From Streptomyces sp. NBC_00370 (GTDB lineage Bacteria > Actinomycetota > Actinomycetes > Streptomycetales > Streptomycetaceae), in assembly GCF_036084755.1 (NCBI RefSeq), contig NZ_CP107968.1:4774001-4838000 (forward strand): a DNA stretch of 64,000 nt, given 5' to 3'. Shown in pieces: positions 40,788 through 48,242 of the stretch (positions within the stretch are counted from its first letter, which is position 1; the number at the start of each line of letters is the position of its first letter). The notes under the pieces are model-generated. The model was given only the letters and a program-made list of their open reading frames with translations, ran no database searches and was not told the DNA's origin. The position numbers and the translations under genes are program-made.

Positions 40788-41723
40788 ATGCGAGCCATCA
40801 CCGTCCAGGACCGTGACGCCGGCGTCGGCGGCTTCACCCTGACCGATCTGCCGTATCCGCACGCCGCGGAGAACGACGTGATCGTGCGCGTCCACGCGGC
40901 CGGATTCACGCCGGGCGAGCTGGCCTGGCCCGCCAGCTGGACCGACCGGGCCGGGCGTGACCGTACCCCCAGCGTGCCCGGGCACGAGCTGTCCGGTGTC
41001 GTCGCCGAACTGGGCTACGGCACGACAGGGCTGACGGTCGGTCAGCGCGTCTTCGGTCTGGCCGACTGGACCCGTGACGGTTCGCTGGCCGAGTACACCG
41101 CAGTGGAGGCCCGCAACCTCGCCCCGCTCCCCGCCGATCTCGACCACACCACGGCGGCGGCCCTGCCGATCTCCGGACTCACCGCCTGGCAGGCCCTCTT
41201 CGACCACGCCCGGCTGGCCCCCGGCCAGACGGTGCTGGTCCACGGCGCGGCAGGCAGCGTCGGATCCGTTGCCGTGCAGCTCGCCCGCGAGGTGGGCGCC
41301 CGGGTCATCGGCACGGGCCGGACCGACGCCCGTGACATGGCGGTCGGCCTGGGCGTCGACACCTTCGTGGACCTCCAGAACGAGCGCCTTGAGGACGTCG
41401 AGGAGGTGGATGTGGTGTTCGACGTGATCGGCGGCGACATCCTCGACCGCTCGGCCGCGCTGGTGCGGGCAGGCGGCACGCTCGTCACCATCGCCCGGCC
41501 GGTGACCGTCCGCCCCCGCGACGGCCGGGCCGTCTTCTTCGTCGTCGAACCCGACCGTCGCGTGCTCACGGACCTCGCCCGGCGGGTAAGGGACGGGCGG
41601 CTCAAGCCGCTCGTCGGGGCGGTGCGGCCGCTGGCCGAGGCCGCCGCCGCGTTCGGTCAGGACAGCGGCAGTCGCGACAAGCGGGCGCCCGGCAGAACGA
41701 TCATCCGCGTCACGGAAGGCTGA
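40788..41723 (+). CDS. NADPH:quinone reductase-like zinc-independent alcohol dehydrogenase family enzyme
   Basis: A 311-residue medium-chain reductase. GroES-like N-terminal fold (VPGHELSGVVAELGYG), then a Rossmann fold with GQTVLVHGAAGSVGSVAVQLA, the AAGGVG-type NADP motif. The structural zinc Cys cluster is missing, which fits quinone oxidoreductase (QOR) type members. They reduce quinones or enones to limit electrophile damage. ATG 40788 follows CCCGGAGGAATGACGC. It is divergent from the FAD monooxygenase and convergent with the SpoIIE gene with only 21 nt between stops. Confidence 0.9.
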   Translation: MRAITVQDRDAGVGGFTLTDLPYPHAAENDVIVRVHAAGFTPGELAWPASWTDRAGRDRTPSVPGHELSGVVAELGYGTTGLTVGQRVFGLADWTRDGSLAEYTAVEARNLAPLPADLDHTTAAALPISGLTAWQALFDHARLAPGQTVLVHGAAGSVGSVAVQLAREVGARVIGTGRTDARDMAVGLGVDTFVDLQNERLEDVEEVDVVFDVIGGDILDRSAALVRAGGTLVTIARPVTVRPRDGRAVFFVVEPDRRVLTDLARRVRDGRLKPLVGAVRPLAEAAAAFGQDSGSRDKRAPGRTIIRVTEG

Positions 41724-41744
41724 CCGCCGCCCGGCGGTCGGCGG

Positions 41745-43085
41745 TCAGGTCCGGTCGGGGACCCGCAGGGCCAGCAGGGCCGTGTCGTCGCTCGCCCAGC
41801 CGTCGTGGCGGGCCGCCAGCGCCGCCGCGATGTGGTCGATGGTGGCCGCCGCGTCCAGTCCGTGGCAGTCGGCGAGGGTCCGGGCCAGCTCCTCCTCGCC
41901 GAACATGGGACGGGCCGGGCCGCCGTTCTTGCCAGGCCGTGGCCGGGCCTCGCAGGCGCCGTCCGTGTAGAGCAGCAGCAGATCGCCCGCTGCCAGCCGG
42001 AAGCGGACGTCGGTCAGCCGTAGCTTGTCGACCACCCCGAGCAGGGTGCCGAACTTGCCGAGCTGTTCCACCCGGCCGTCGGCCCTTCTGACCAGGGGCG
42101 GGGGATGACCGGCCAGGCAGAGGCGGCCCGTGACGCCCGACGGTGACGTGCGGAACGTGGTGTACGCGGCGGTCAGGAAGCGGGTGGCGCCCTGGCTGCG
42201 CATCGCCGTGTTCAGCCGGTCCAGGACCGTGGCGGGGGACAGATGCTCCGACGCGTCGGCGCGCAGCGTGTACCGCGCCAGCGCGGTGACCTTCGCCGCT
42301 TCGACACCCTTGCCGCAGACGTCGCCCATCACCGCGGACCACCACGGGCCGCGGGCGTGGAACAGGTCGTAGAAGTCACCGACGACGAGGCCGGGGGAGC
42401 CGGTGGCGGAGAGATAGAGGGCCGCCGTGTCCAGGTCGGGCACCGGTTGCAGCGACGGCGGCAGCAGACTGTCCTGCAGGCTGCGGGCCAGATCGCTGGA
42501 GACCTCCAGCGCCGCGCGGGTCGCGGCCAGCGAGATCCGCAGATTGATCTCGTTGCTGACGGCGCGCGACAGGGCAGCCATCGTCTCCAGGTCCTGCGGC
42601 CGCCACGCCCGCGGACTCGGATCGATCACGCACATGCTGCCGATCGCCTCCCCGCCGGGGCCGAGGATCGGGAAGCCGGCCCAGGCCCCCACCCCCCACG
42701 GCTTGATCGCGGGGTGGCCTTCGGTACGCGGGTCGAGGGCCGCGTCCTCGACGATGAACGGAGCGCCCATGCCGACCGGGAAGTAGCAGAAGCTGTCGGG
42801 GACCGCGTTCTGCCAGGCGGCGACACCGCCGTATTCGAGGCTGGGGACGGACTTCCAGAGCGTGCGGTACTCGTCGACGAAGGTGATGGCCGCCAGCGAG
42901 CAGCCGGTCACCGCTGCGGCGAGCCGGGTCAGGTCGTCGAAGACGGGCTCGGGGCCGCTGCCCACCAGGCCTGCGGTCCGCAGCGCCGCGAGCCTGTCCG
43001 GGTCCGACAGCACCGCCGGCATCCCGTCCGCGCGCACACCGCCCGGATACCTCACGCCATCCACCAACGACCTCGCTCTCCCCAT
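41745..43085 (-). CDS. GAF-domain PP2C-type phosphatase (SpoIIE/RsbU family)
   Basis: A 446-residue protein. Residues about 30-190 form a GAF domain (SLAAITFVDEYRTLWKSV, GSMCVIDPSPRAW). Residues about 215-445 are the SpoIIE/PP2C phosphatase, with VVGDFYDLFHARGPWWSAVMGDVCGKG holding the metal-binding Asp residues and LLLYTDGACEAR a later Asp. Such enzymes dephosphorylate anti-sigma antagonists, so it could act on BldG or a related STAS protein; this is an inference. ATG 43085 or GTG 43094; neither has a good ribosome site. Confidence 0.88.
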   Translation of the reverse strand: MGRARSLVDGVRYPGGVRADGMPAVLSDPDRLAALRTAGLVGSGPEPVFDDLTRLAAAVTGCSLAAITFVDEYRTLWKSVPSLEYGGVAAWQNAVPDSFCYFPVGMGAPFIVEDAALDPRTEGHPAIKPWGVGAWAGFPILGPGGEAIGSMCVIDPSPRAWRPQDLETMAALSRAVSNEINLRISLAATRAALEVSSDLARSLQDSLLPPSLQPVPDLDTAALYLSATGSPGLVVGDFYDLFHARGPWWSAVMGDVCGKGVEAAKVTALARYTLRADASEHLSPATVLDRLNTAMRSQGATRFLTAAYTTFRTSPSGVTGRLCLAGHPPPLVRRADGRVEQLGKFGTLLGVVDKLRLTDVRFRLAAGDLLLLYTDGACEARPRPGKNGGPARPMFGEEELARTLADCHGLDAAATIDHIAAALAARHDGWASDDTALLALRVPDRT

Positions 43086-43251
43086 GTGTGTCACTGCAAA
43101 GGTACTGACAAGGGAGCCGTAACCGCCAAGAGCGGGTGCACCGAGCGGGTAACGCCGAGGGGGTCTCGCGTCTACCTGGCAGTAGTCACAAGGTCACTCG
43201 ACTGGCCGCAGTGAACTTGGGCGCCGCCGGTAACCGCGCCAGGGTGAGCAG

Positions 43252-43995
43252 ATGTGGCCAAGACGGCTCAAACAGTGGATAGCGCTCCTCCCACTGACCC
43301 TGGTGGTGACGTGCGACGCGCCGGGACACGAACACCGGGCGCCCGAGCAGCGGCCCCCCGCCGCGCGGGCGGCACGGCTGGTGCCCCGCCCCGTCATCCT
43401 GGGCCGGCGTGAGTGGCATGCGGACGAGAAGGCCGTGCGGGAGAAGCCGGTCTACTCCGGCCCCGTGGAGGTGATCTTCGTGCATCACACGACGCACTCC
43501 GACAAGTACGACTGCAAGCGGGACGTCCCCGAGATGCTGCGGTCGATGGAGGAGCACCACATCCACGACATGGGATGGAACGACCTCGGATACAACTTCG
43601 TCGTCGACCGCTGCGGAAACATCTACGAGGGACGCCGTGGCGGCATCGACCGGCCGGTGCGCGGCGCGCACACGAAGGGGTTCAACGTCCGCAGCGCCGG
43701 TATCGCCGTGCTCGGCAGCTTCGCGAACGGGTCGAAGCCGCCCCGCGCCATGCTGAAGGCCATCGCTGCCATCGCGGCGTGGAAGCTGGCCCCTGGCGTG
43801 GACCCGCAGGGGCGGGCGAAGCTGACGTCCACGAGCGACGAGAGCCGGTACCGCAAGGGCACGTCGGTGGAGCTGCGCACCATCTCGGGTCACCGGGACG
43901 GGTACGACACCGACTGCCCGGGCGCCGAGCTGTACGCGGCGCTGCCCTGGATCAGGAAGACGGCGGCGCGCATGCGGTACGACGCGGCGCACTGA
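43252..43995 (+). CDS. Peptidoglycan-recognition amidase (PGRP family, exported)
   Basis: A 247-residue protein with a basic-hydrophobic N terminus (RRLKQWIALLPLTLVV) followed by TCDAPG. Cys21 could be a lipobox, though Thr at -1 is unusual. The PGRP/amidase_2 domain spans about 48-240: EVIFVHHTT (His78/His79), WNDLGYNFVVDRCGNIYEGR, and SGHRDGYDTDCPG (His214, Cys222), giving the zinc ligands. It should cleave the N-acetylmuramoyl-L-alanine bond of peptidoglycan. ATG 43252 near GGGTGAGC. Convergent with the chitinase gene via a strong terminator. Confidence 0.9.
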   Translation: MWPRRLKQWIALLPLTLVVTCDAPGHEHRAPEQRPPAARAARLVPRPVILGRREWHADEKAVREKPVYSGPVEVIFVHHTTHSDKYDCKRDVPEMLRSMEEHHIHDMGWNDLGYNFVVDRCGNIYEGRRGGIDRPVRGAHTKGFNVRSAGIAVLGSFANGSKPPRAMLKAIAAIAAWKLAPGVDPQGRAKLTSTSDESRYRKGTSVELRTISGHRDGYDTDCPGAELYAALPWIRKTAARMRYDAAH

Positions 43996-44025
43996 ACCGC
44001 CGTGGAACGAGGGCCAGGAGGGGAG

Positions 44026-44052
44026 AGGGCGGCTGCCGTCGGCAGCCGCCCT
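44026..44052. terminator. Bidirectional terminator, PGRP amidase / chitinase
   Basis: AGGGCGGCTGCC (44026-44037), loop GTC, GGCAGCCGCCCT (44041-44052). A 12-bp perfect stem between two convergent stop codons. Confidence 0.85.
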
Positions 44053-44092
44053 CCGGGTCCGGTGCTCGGTTCCTGTGCTTAGCCGGCGGTGC

Positions 44093-45109
44093 TCAGCCGG
44101 TGATGCCGTTGAAGGTGCTGGTGAACTGCCAGTCGTCCTGCGCGGTCCCGCTGCACGTGTCGGACAACTGCCCTTCGCTTCCACACGCCTTGTCCCGGCC
44201 GAGGGCCCAGAACGACAGCTCCTGGATGCCCTTGGACTTCGCGAAGTCGGCCAGGGTGTTGGCGTTGTCGACGGAGAAGACCTCCGACTGGGTGTCGTTG
44301 ACCCCGATCATCGGGGTGTTGCCCTCCATCGCCCACAGTTCGGCGTCGGACTTGTCCGTCCAGATGGCGCCGAGCTGGTCGTGCAGCGCGGTCGCCGCGT
44401 CGGTGGCCGCCTTGCCCATGTCCATCGCCGAGCCGTAGTCCATCGTCATCAGGTTGACGAGGTTGACGTCCAGGCCGTTGCTCTTGGCGTTGGAGAGCAG
44501 GTCGAGCTGGTCCTGCGGCAGCCCGTCCGGGTTGGTGGCGAGCGTGTACTGCACGTCCAGCGTCTTGCCCGCGTCCGCGTACTCCTGCTGGAGTTCGGCG
44601 AGCGCCTGGTTGCGGCGGTCGTTGGCCGTGTCGTCGGCGACGGTGGCGCCCTCGATGTCGAAGTCGACCCTGGTCAGGTCGAGTTCGTCGATGACCCGCT
44701 GGTACTCGGCCTTCAGTGCGCCGACCGACGTACAGGAAGCGCCTATCTCCGTACCGCTCGCGCCGCCGAACGAGGCGATGACATCGCCGCCGGCCGCCCG
44801 CAGCGAGTTGATGGCCGAGGTCCAGCCGGCGTCGGTGATGTCGGTGTCGCCGTTGAACTTCGCGTCGCAGCCGCCGCCGTCGATGATGAAGGCGAGCGTG
44901 AAGTACTTCTGCCCGGTGGCCTCGCGGGCGTCGGTCAGCGCCTGCGGCGATGCCCATGTCTCCGCGTACGGCGCGGAGTAGTGGTCCGGGAAGCCAGGAC
45001 CGGGGTCGGCGGCCGCGCTGGCGCTCGCGCCGGTGGCGACGACGGCCGTGGCCGCCAGGGCGAGGGCGGCGGGGGTGAGGGCCAGGATCTTCTTCGTCGA
45101 TCGGAACAC
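44093..45109 (-). CDS. Secreted GH18 chitinase-like glycoside hydrolase
   Basis: A 338-residue exported enzyme. Sec signal peptide (basic FRSTKK, hydrophobic core, ASASAAAD cleavage region near residue 31). A single GH18 catalytic domain follows: ASFGGASG is the conserved SxGG-like strand, and VDFDIEG carries the catalytic Asp149, Asp151 and Glu153 (DxDxE). MTMDYG (MxYD-like) is also present. There is no chitin-binding module. It should hydrolyse chitin or related N-acetylglucosamine polymers outside the cell. GTG 45109 follows CAGGAGTGTTCCT. A DasR-like operator lies 117-132 nt upstream of the start codon. Confidence 0.9.
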   Translation of the reverse strand: MFRSTKKILALTPAALALAATAVVATGASASAAADPGPGFPDHYSAPYAETWASPQALTDAREATGQKYFTLAFIIDGGGCDAKFNGDTDITDAGWTSAINSLRAAGGDVIASFGGASGTEIGASCTSVGALKAEYQRVIDELDLTRVDFDIEGATVADDTANDRRNQALAELQQEYADAGKTLDVQYTLATNPDGLPQDQLDLLSNAKSNGLDVNLVNLMTMDYGSAMDMGKAATDAATALHDQLGAIWTDKSDAELWAMEGNTPMIGVNDTQSEVFSVDNANTLADFAKSKGIQELSFWALGRDKACGSEGQLSDTCSGTAQDDWQFTSTFNGITG

Positions 45110-45225
45110 AGGAACACTCCTGTCATGTGCGCGTGGGGGCGCACACCGTGGGGGGTTGGAGCGCAGGGCTGTTCACATAGGGGAATGGGGGATCCCCACG
45201 TGAACTGTCGTTGCTGGATGAAAGT

Positions 45226-45241
45226 AAAGGACTAGACCAGC
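45226..45241 (-). promoter_or_regulatory. DasR-responsive element (dre)-like site upstream of the chitinase gene
   Basis: AAAGGACTAGACCAGC on the + strand matches 12 of 16 positions of the idealised dre palindrome ACTGGTCTAGACCAGT; one half-site (TAGACCAG) is perfect. DasR is the N-acetylglucosamine-responsive GntR repressor of Streptomyces chitin genes. The placement fits control of the chitinase promoter. Confidence 0.6.
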
Positions 45242-45308
45242 ACGCAGTCAATCCCCTTGACAGCAATGGTTGGTGGCGGGGCCGGCTGACTGCGGCGGTG
45301 GCGCTCGG

Positions 45309-45767
45309 TCAGCCGCCCAGGACCAGCTTTTCCAGCGCCGCCCGCATCCGTGCGTCCGTACGCGCCCGTGCGGCGACGGCCGCCGCGAGCCGCTGCGTCC
45401 ACTCGTCCAGCGGCACCGGCGTACGGGACAGCACGACGCCCCGTACGACCTTGGCGATCTCGCACGCGGGCCGTCCGTGCGTCAGCGTCAGGATCAGCCG
45501 CTGGTCGTCCAGCGAGATCTCGACCCGCTCCACCCGGCCGTCCCGGCCCGCGAGCCGGTCGCTCATGGTGCGCTTGCGGTCGAGTACGACGGCGTCCGGC
45601 GGCAGCGCCTCCGCCAGCGAACCGCTCAGCACCTGGGCGTACAGGTCCAGGTCGGCGGCGTCCCTGCGGAGCGCGGCGGCGAGTTCGTCGACGGAGCCGG
45701 CCGTGGCGTCCTCGGCCTTCTCGATACGGCCGTCGGGGGCGCTGTCCGCACCGTCACCGTCGCTCAT
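45309..45767 (-). CDS. Hypothetical protein, last gene of the YbjQ operon
   Basis: A 152-residue soluble protein of no family I recognise. It is Asp/Ala-rich at the N terminus and has a helical segment (SVDELAAALRRDAADLDLYAQVL). The central part is strand-rich (DGRVERVEISLDDQRLILTLTHGRPACEIAKVVRGVVLSR), resembling a small beta-sheet domain, and a final helix reads AAAVAARARTDARMRAAL. No signal peptide and no membrane segment. It lies 44 nt downstream of the tandem YbjQ gene on the same strand, so it is very probably in the same message. Confidence 0.72.
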   Translation of the reverse strand: MSDGDGADSAPDGRIEKAEDATAGSVDELAAALRRDAADLDLYAQVLSGSLAEALPPDAVVLDRKRTMSDRLAGRDGRVERVEISLDDQRLILTLTHGRPACEIAKVVRGVVLSRTPVPLDEWTQRLAAAVAARARTDARMRAALEKLVLGG

Positions 45768-45811
45768 CGGGCTCCCCTTCGTCGTGTCCCCCCACCCTCA
45801 CCGGCGGACGG

Positions 45812-46642
45812 TCAGCCGTCCAGGCTGAGCACCATGGTCGGGCGCTCGATTTCATGATCCGGGCGCAGCGGCCGTACGGCCGTGCCGATCGAGAAGAACT
45901 CCGTCGTATGCCCGCCCCAGCGGTGGTTGTGCGCGTTCAGCTGGACGCCGACGACGCCCTCCGCCGCCAGCTCCTCCGCCTCGGCCTGCATCCGCGCCAT
46001 GGCCAACTCCCGCGCGTCGTACAGCGCCTGGGTGAACTGCTCGATCTCCACATTCTTCCCGATGTTGGAGAAAGCGGCCGTCATCCGCTGGTGCGCGATG
46101 TGGTAGACGCAGGTGCCCATGACCATGCCGAGCGGCGCGTAGCCAGCCCTGATCAGCGTCCAGAAGTCCTGGCCCGAGAGGTCGGAGGTGAAGGGCTGGC
46201 CCTTGTTGTTGCGCCAGACACCGCCGCCCGGCGGCGGCTCGTCCGCCTTTACCGCCGTGCCGATGGCGATGAACTCCGCGATGTCGTTGCCGAACTCCCG
46301 CGCCTCGACACTCAGCCGGACCCCGACGATGCCGTCGGCGCCGAGCTGCGCCGCCTCGGCCTCCATCCGGGTCATCGCCAGCTCACGCGCGTGGTACATC
46401 GCCTGGCTGAGCGTCTCCAGCTCCTGGTTCTTGCTCCAGCGGCCGAGCTGGATACCGACGTGGTAGATCGAGGAGCCGAGCACCAGCCCGATCGGCCGGA
46501 ATCCCGCCTCCCTGACCAGCAGGAACTCATTCACCGACAGATCGCTCGTGAAGATCGAACCGGCCTTGCCCGGCTCCAGATCCGCCAGCCTGCGCATGGC
46601 ATCGGCAGGCACACCCTGATCGCTCGGACCGTCACCGCTCAC
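45812..46642 (-). CDS. Tandem YbjQ-like (DUF74, heavy-metal-binding family) protein
   Basis: A 276-residue protein with two copies of a roughly 110-residue unit. Copy 1 (about 25-135) begins FTSDLSVNEFLLVREAGFRP and contains YHVG, ELAMTRMEAEAAQLGADGIVG and FIAIGTAV. Copy 2 (about 150-265) begins FTSDLSGQDFWTLIRAGYAP and repeats YHIA, ELAMARMQAEAEELAAEG and FFSIGTAV. YbjQ proteins form pentamers in structural studies, but no activity is established; the metal-binding name is tentative. GTG 46642 has GAGGATGTGGCGAA upstream. It lies 64 nt after the larger paralogue. Confidence 0.8.
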   Translation of the reverse strand: MSGDGPSDQGVPADAMRRLADLEPGKAGSIFTSDLSVNEFLLVREAGFRPIGLVLGSSIYHVGIQLGRWSKNQELETLSQAMYHARELAMTRMEAEAAQLGADGIVGVRLSVEAREFGNDIAEFIAIGTAVKADEPPPGGGVWRNNKGQPFTSDLSGQDFWTLIRAGYAPLGMVMGTCVYHIAHQRMTAAFSNIGKNVEIEQFTQALYDARELAMARMQAEAEELAAEGVVGVQLNAHNHRWGGHTTEFFSIGTAVRPLRPDHEIERPTMVLSLDG

Positions 46643-46706
46643 TTCGCCACATCCTCACTGTCGGTGCTGCTCGTTCGGTGCTGCTGCTGCTGATTCGGAG
46701 GTGCTG

Positions 46707-47732
46707 TCATCCCTGGTCGCCGAGTTCCGCCAGCTCGGCCGCGATCCTGCGCTGCTCGGCCGGGTCGCCGTACGGGCTCGACTCCACCGCAGCGAGCCGC
46801 GCGCGCAGCCGCTCCCCGCGCTTGCCGAGCGGCATCACGGCGAGCGTCGGCGGGCGCCGGGACCGCGCGTCGAAGTGGGCGATGGTCGTCCCGACCATCG
46901 TCGACTCGGCCACGTGGTCCTCGCCCTCGCCGCCGAACCGGGAGGCCCGCATGCAGGGTTCCCGCCAGATCCGCAGACTGCCGCTGGCGAGGATGACGCC
47001 GTCGCCGCCCTGGCGCGTGCTCTGCAGCTCCAACTGGTGGCGGGCGTCGGCCCGTACGTCACCGACGAGTTCGCTCCACGCGTCGACCTCGATGTTGCCC
47101 CACGACATCGCCTGGGTGCGGGTGCCGAGGTCGTCGTGGCGTACGCCAACGGACATGCCGATGAGCAGTTCGACGGGCACCCAGCCCGCGGCGATGAGCT
47201 TGGCGAACCCCTGTCCGTCGAGGTGACAGGTGAAGGGACGCGGTGAACGTACGTCGCCGCGCGCCCGTACCGCTGTGCCGATGACCTTGAACTCCAGGCA
47301 GTTCGGCTGGGTCGGGAACGGTGCCATGGTCAGTTCGGCCGCGACCACCCCGTCGCCGCCGAGGGCGGTGCACTCGGCGGACAGCCGGTCCAGCGCCGTA
47401 CGCCGCGCGTTGTCGAAGACCTCGACGAGACCGGCGGAGGGCGCCCCGTCGCCGGACAGCGCCACGGGGCCCGGCGCGCTGGACATCGTGAAGCCCGCGT
47501 TGAGGTAGAGGCAGTCGTAGTAGCCCCAGTACCGGCCGGCCCGTCCGACGTGGTAGACGGCGGAGCCCATCGCCTGACCGACCGGTTCGAAGCCGGCCGC
47601 GCGGATCGCGGTGAACTCGCCGGTCGACAGCGCCGATGACCAGGTGCCGCTGCGCCGGGCCCCGTCGATGCGTTCCCGGGCCGCCGGCGGCAGACCTTCA
47701 CCGCTCCATGGCACCGACACCTGGCCCACCAC
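46707..47732 (-). CDS. Diverged tandem YbjQ-like protein, larger paralogue
   Basis: A 341-residue protein with the same duplicated plan as its downstream neighbour but more diverged. Unit 1 (about 30-155) reads WSSALSTGEFTAIRAAGFEP, AVYHVG and ALGGDGVVAAEL...FKVIGTAV. Unit 2 (about 163-290) reads FTCHLDGQGFAKLIAAGWVP then QGGDGVILASGSLRI and MVGTTIAHF. A charged helical tail of about 50 residues ends the protein. It is first in a three-gene operon. GTG 47732. No signal peptide, so cytosolic. It is transcribed away from the 24-residue membrane peptide and the sigma factor. Confidence 0.75.
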   Translation of the reverse strand: MVGQVSVPWSGEGLPPAARERIDGARRSGTWSSALSTGEFTAIRAAGFEPVGQAMGSAVYHVGRAGRYWGYYDCLYLNAGFTMSSAPGPVALSGDGAPSAGLVEVFDNARRTALDRLSAECTALGGDGVVAAELTMAPFPTQPNCLEFKVIGTAVRARGDVRSPRPFTCHLDGQGFAKLIAAGWVPVELLIGMSVGVRHDDLGTRTQAMSWGNIEVDAWSELVGDVRADARHQLELQSTRQGGDGVILASGSLRIWREPCMRASRFGGEGEDHVAESTMVGTTIAHFDARSRRPPTLAVMPLGKRGERLRARLAAVESSPYGDPAEQRRIAAELAELGDQG

Positions 47733-47823
47733 CTGTCGCCGAGGATCCGCCGCAAAAGTCCGTCCTGTCTCCTCCGCAGCCTAATCGAGGCGGGTGAACG
47801 GATCTTGTCCGACTCTCGGGTTC

Positions 47824-47847
47824 GTTTAGGAAGGGGAAACGGGGCAA
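47824..47847 (+). promoter_or_regulatory. SigB-type promoter candidate upstream of the 24-residue peptide
   Basis: GTTT (47824-47827), 14 nt, GGGCAA (47842-47847), close to the GTTT-N14-16-GGGTAT/A pattern of stress (SigB/SigF-type) promoters, with C for T at one -10 position. Start of transcription would lie about 70 nt before the peptide gene. Confidence 0.35.
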
Positions 47848-47925
47848 CCAGTGTGCAGACAGCGAATGAGATCCATGGAGAGCCATGGAAATCCGAGTGC
47901 TTACCAAGGAAGAGGAGAAACTCAG

Positions 47926-48000
47926 ATGTATATAGGTATCGGTACCGTGGTCGTTATTCTTATTATTGTCGTGATCATTCTGCTGCTGCGCCGTCGTTGA
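47926..48000 (+). CDS. 24-residue single-span membrane peptide
   Basis: The peptide is MYIGIGTVVVILIIVVIILL plus LRRR: one membrane helix with a positive C terminus. The ribosome site AAGGAAGAGGAG is among the strongest in the window, 8 nt before ATG 47926. Codon use is odd for this genome: ATA, TAT, CTT and many ATT. The frame is open upstream to ATG 47866 (44 residues), but that start has no ribosome site. A strong terminator follows 34 nt later, so it is a self-contained unit. It may be a stress peptide, a toxin-like peptide or a membrane anchor for a partner. Next to it lies a SigB-type sigma gene. No homologue is recalled with certainty. Confidence 0.7.
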   Translation: MYIGIGTVVVILIIVVIILLLRRR

Positions 48001-48033
48001 TGGGTGCCGCGCCCGGGCCTGTGGGCCGACTCC

Positions 48034-48068
48034 GGGGGGCGGCCGGCTCTCCGGAGCCGGCGCCCCCC
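48034..48068 (+). terminator. Strong terminator after the 24-residue peptide gene
   Basis: GGGGGGCG (48034-48041) pairs with CGCCCCCC (48061-48068), and CCGGCTC (48043-48049) with GAGCCGG (48054-48060), with a single bulged G and a TCCG loop. 15 bp of nearly pure GC. Confidence 0.85.
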
Positions 48069-48102
48069 GAGGCGTGATCGGGGTTGGTGTGTCCGTATAC
48101 GT

Positions 48103-48130
48103 ACTGAATGGGCGGATTATTCTATTCAGT
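48103..48130. repeat. AT-rich inverted repeat upstream of the sigma gene
   Basis: ACTGAAT (48103-48109) and ATTCAGT (48124-48130), 14 nt apart, in a locally AT-rich stretch about 115-140 nt before the sigma start codon. It could be an operator for the sigma gene. A GGGTAA (48182-48187) resembling a SigB-type -10 lies downstream but lacks a matching -35. Confidence 0.4.
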
Positions 48131-48242
48131 CGTTATGTCGGTACAGGATCATTGCCGTCTAGAAACTGTTGCCCCCTGGGTGGGTAATCGCGTACTTCGG
48201 GGGCAGGCGCCTGTTGGCACCCCGACGAGGTAAGGCGATGAC

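Noticed and set aside
47866..47925. Longer 44-residue version of the small membrane peptide
   Set aside because: The upstream ATG lacks a ribosome site, while the ATG at 47926 has a very strong one.
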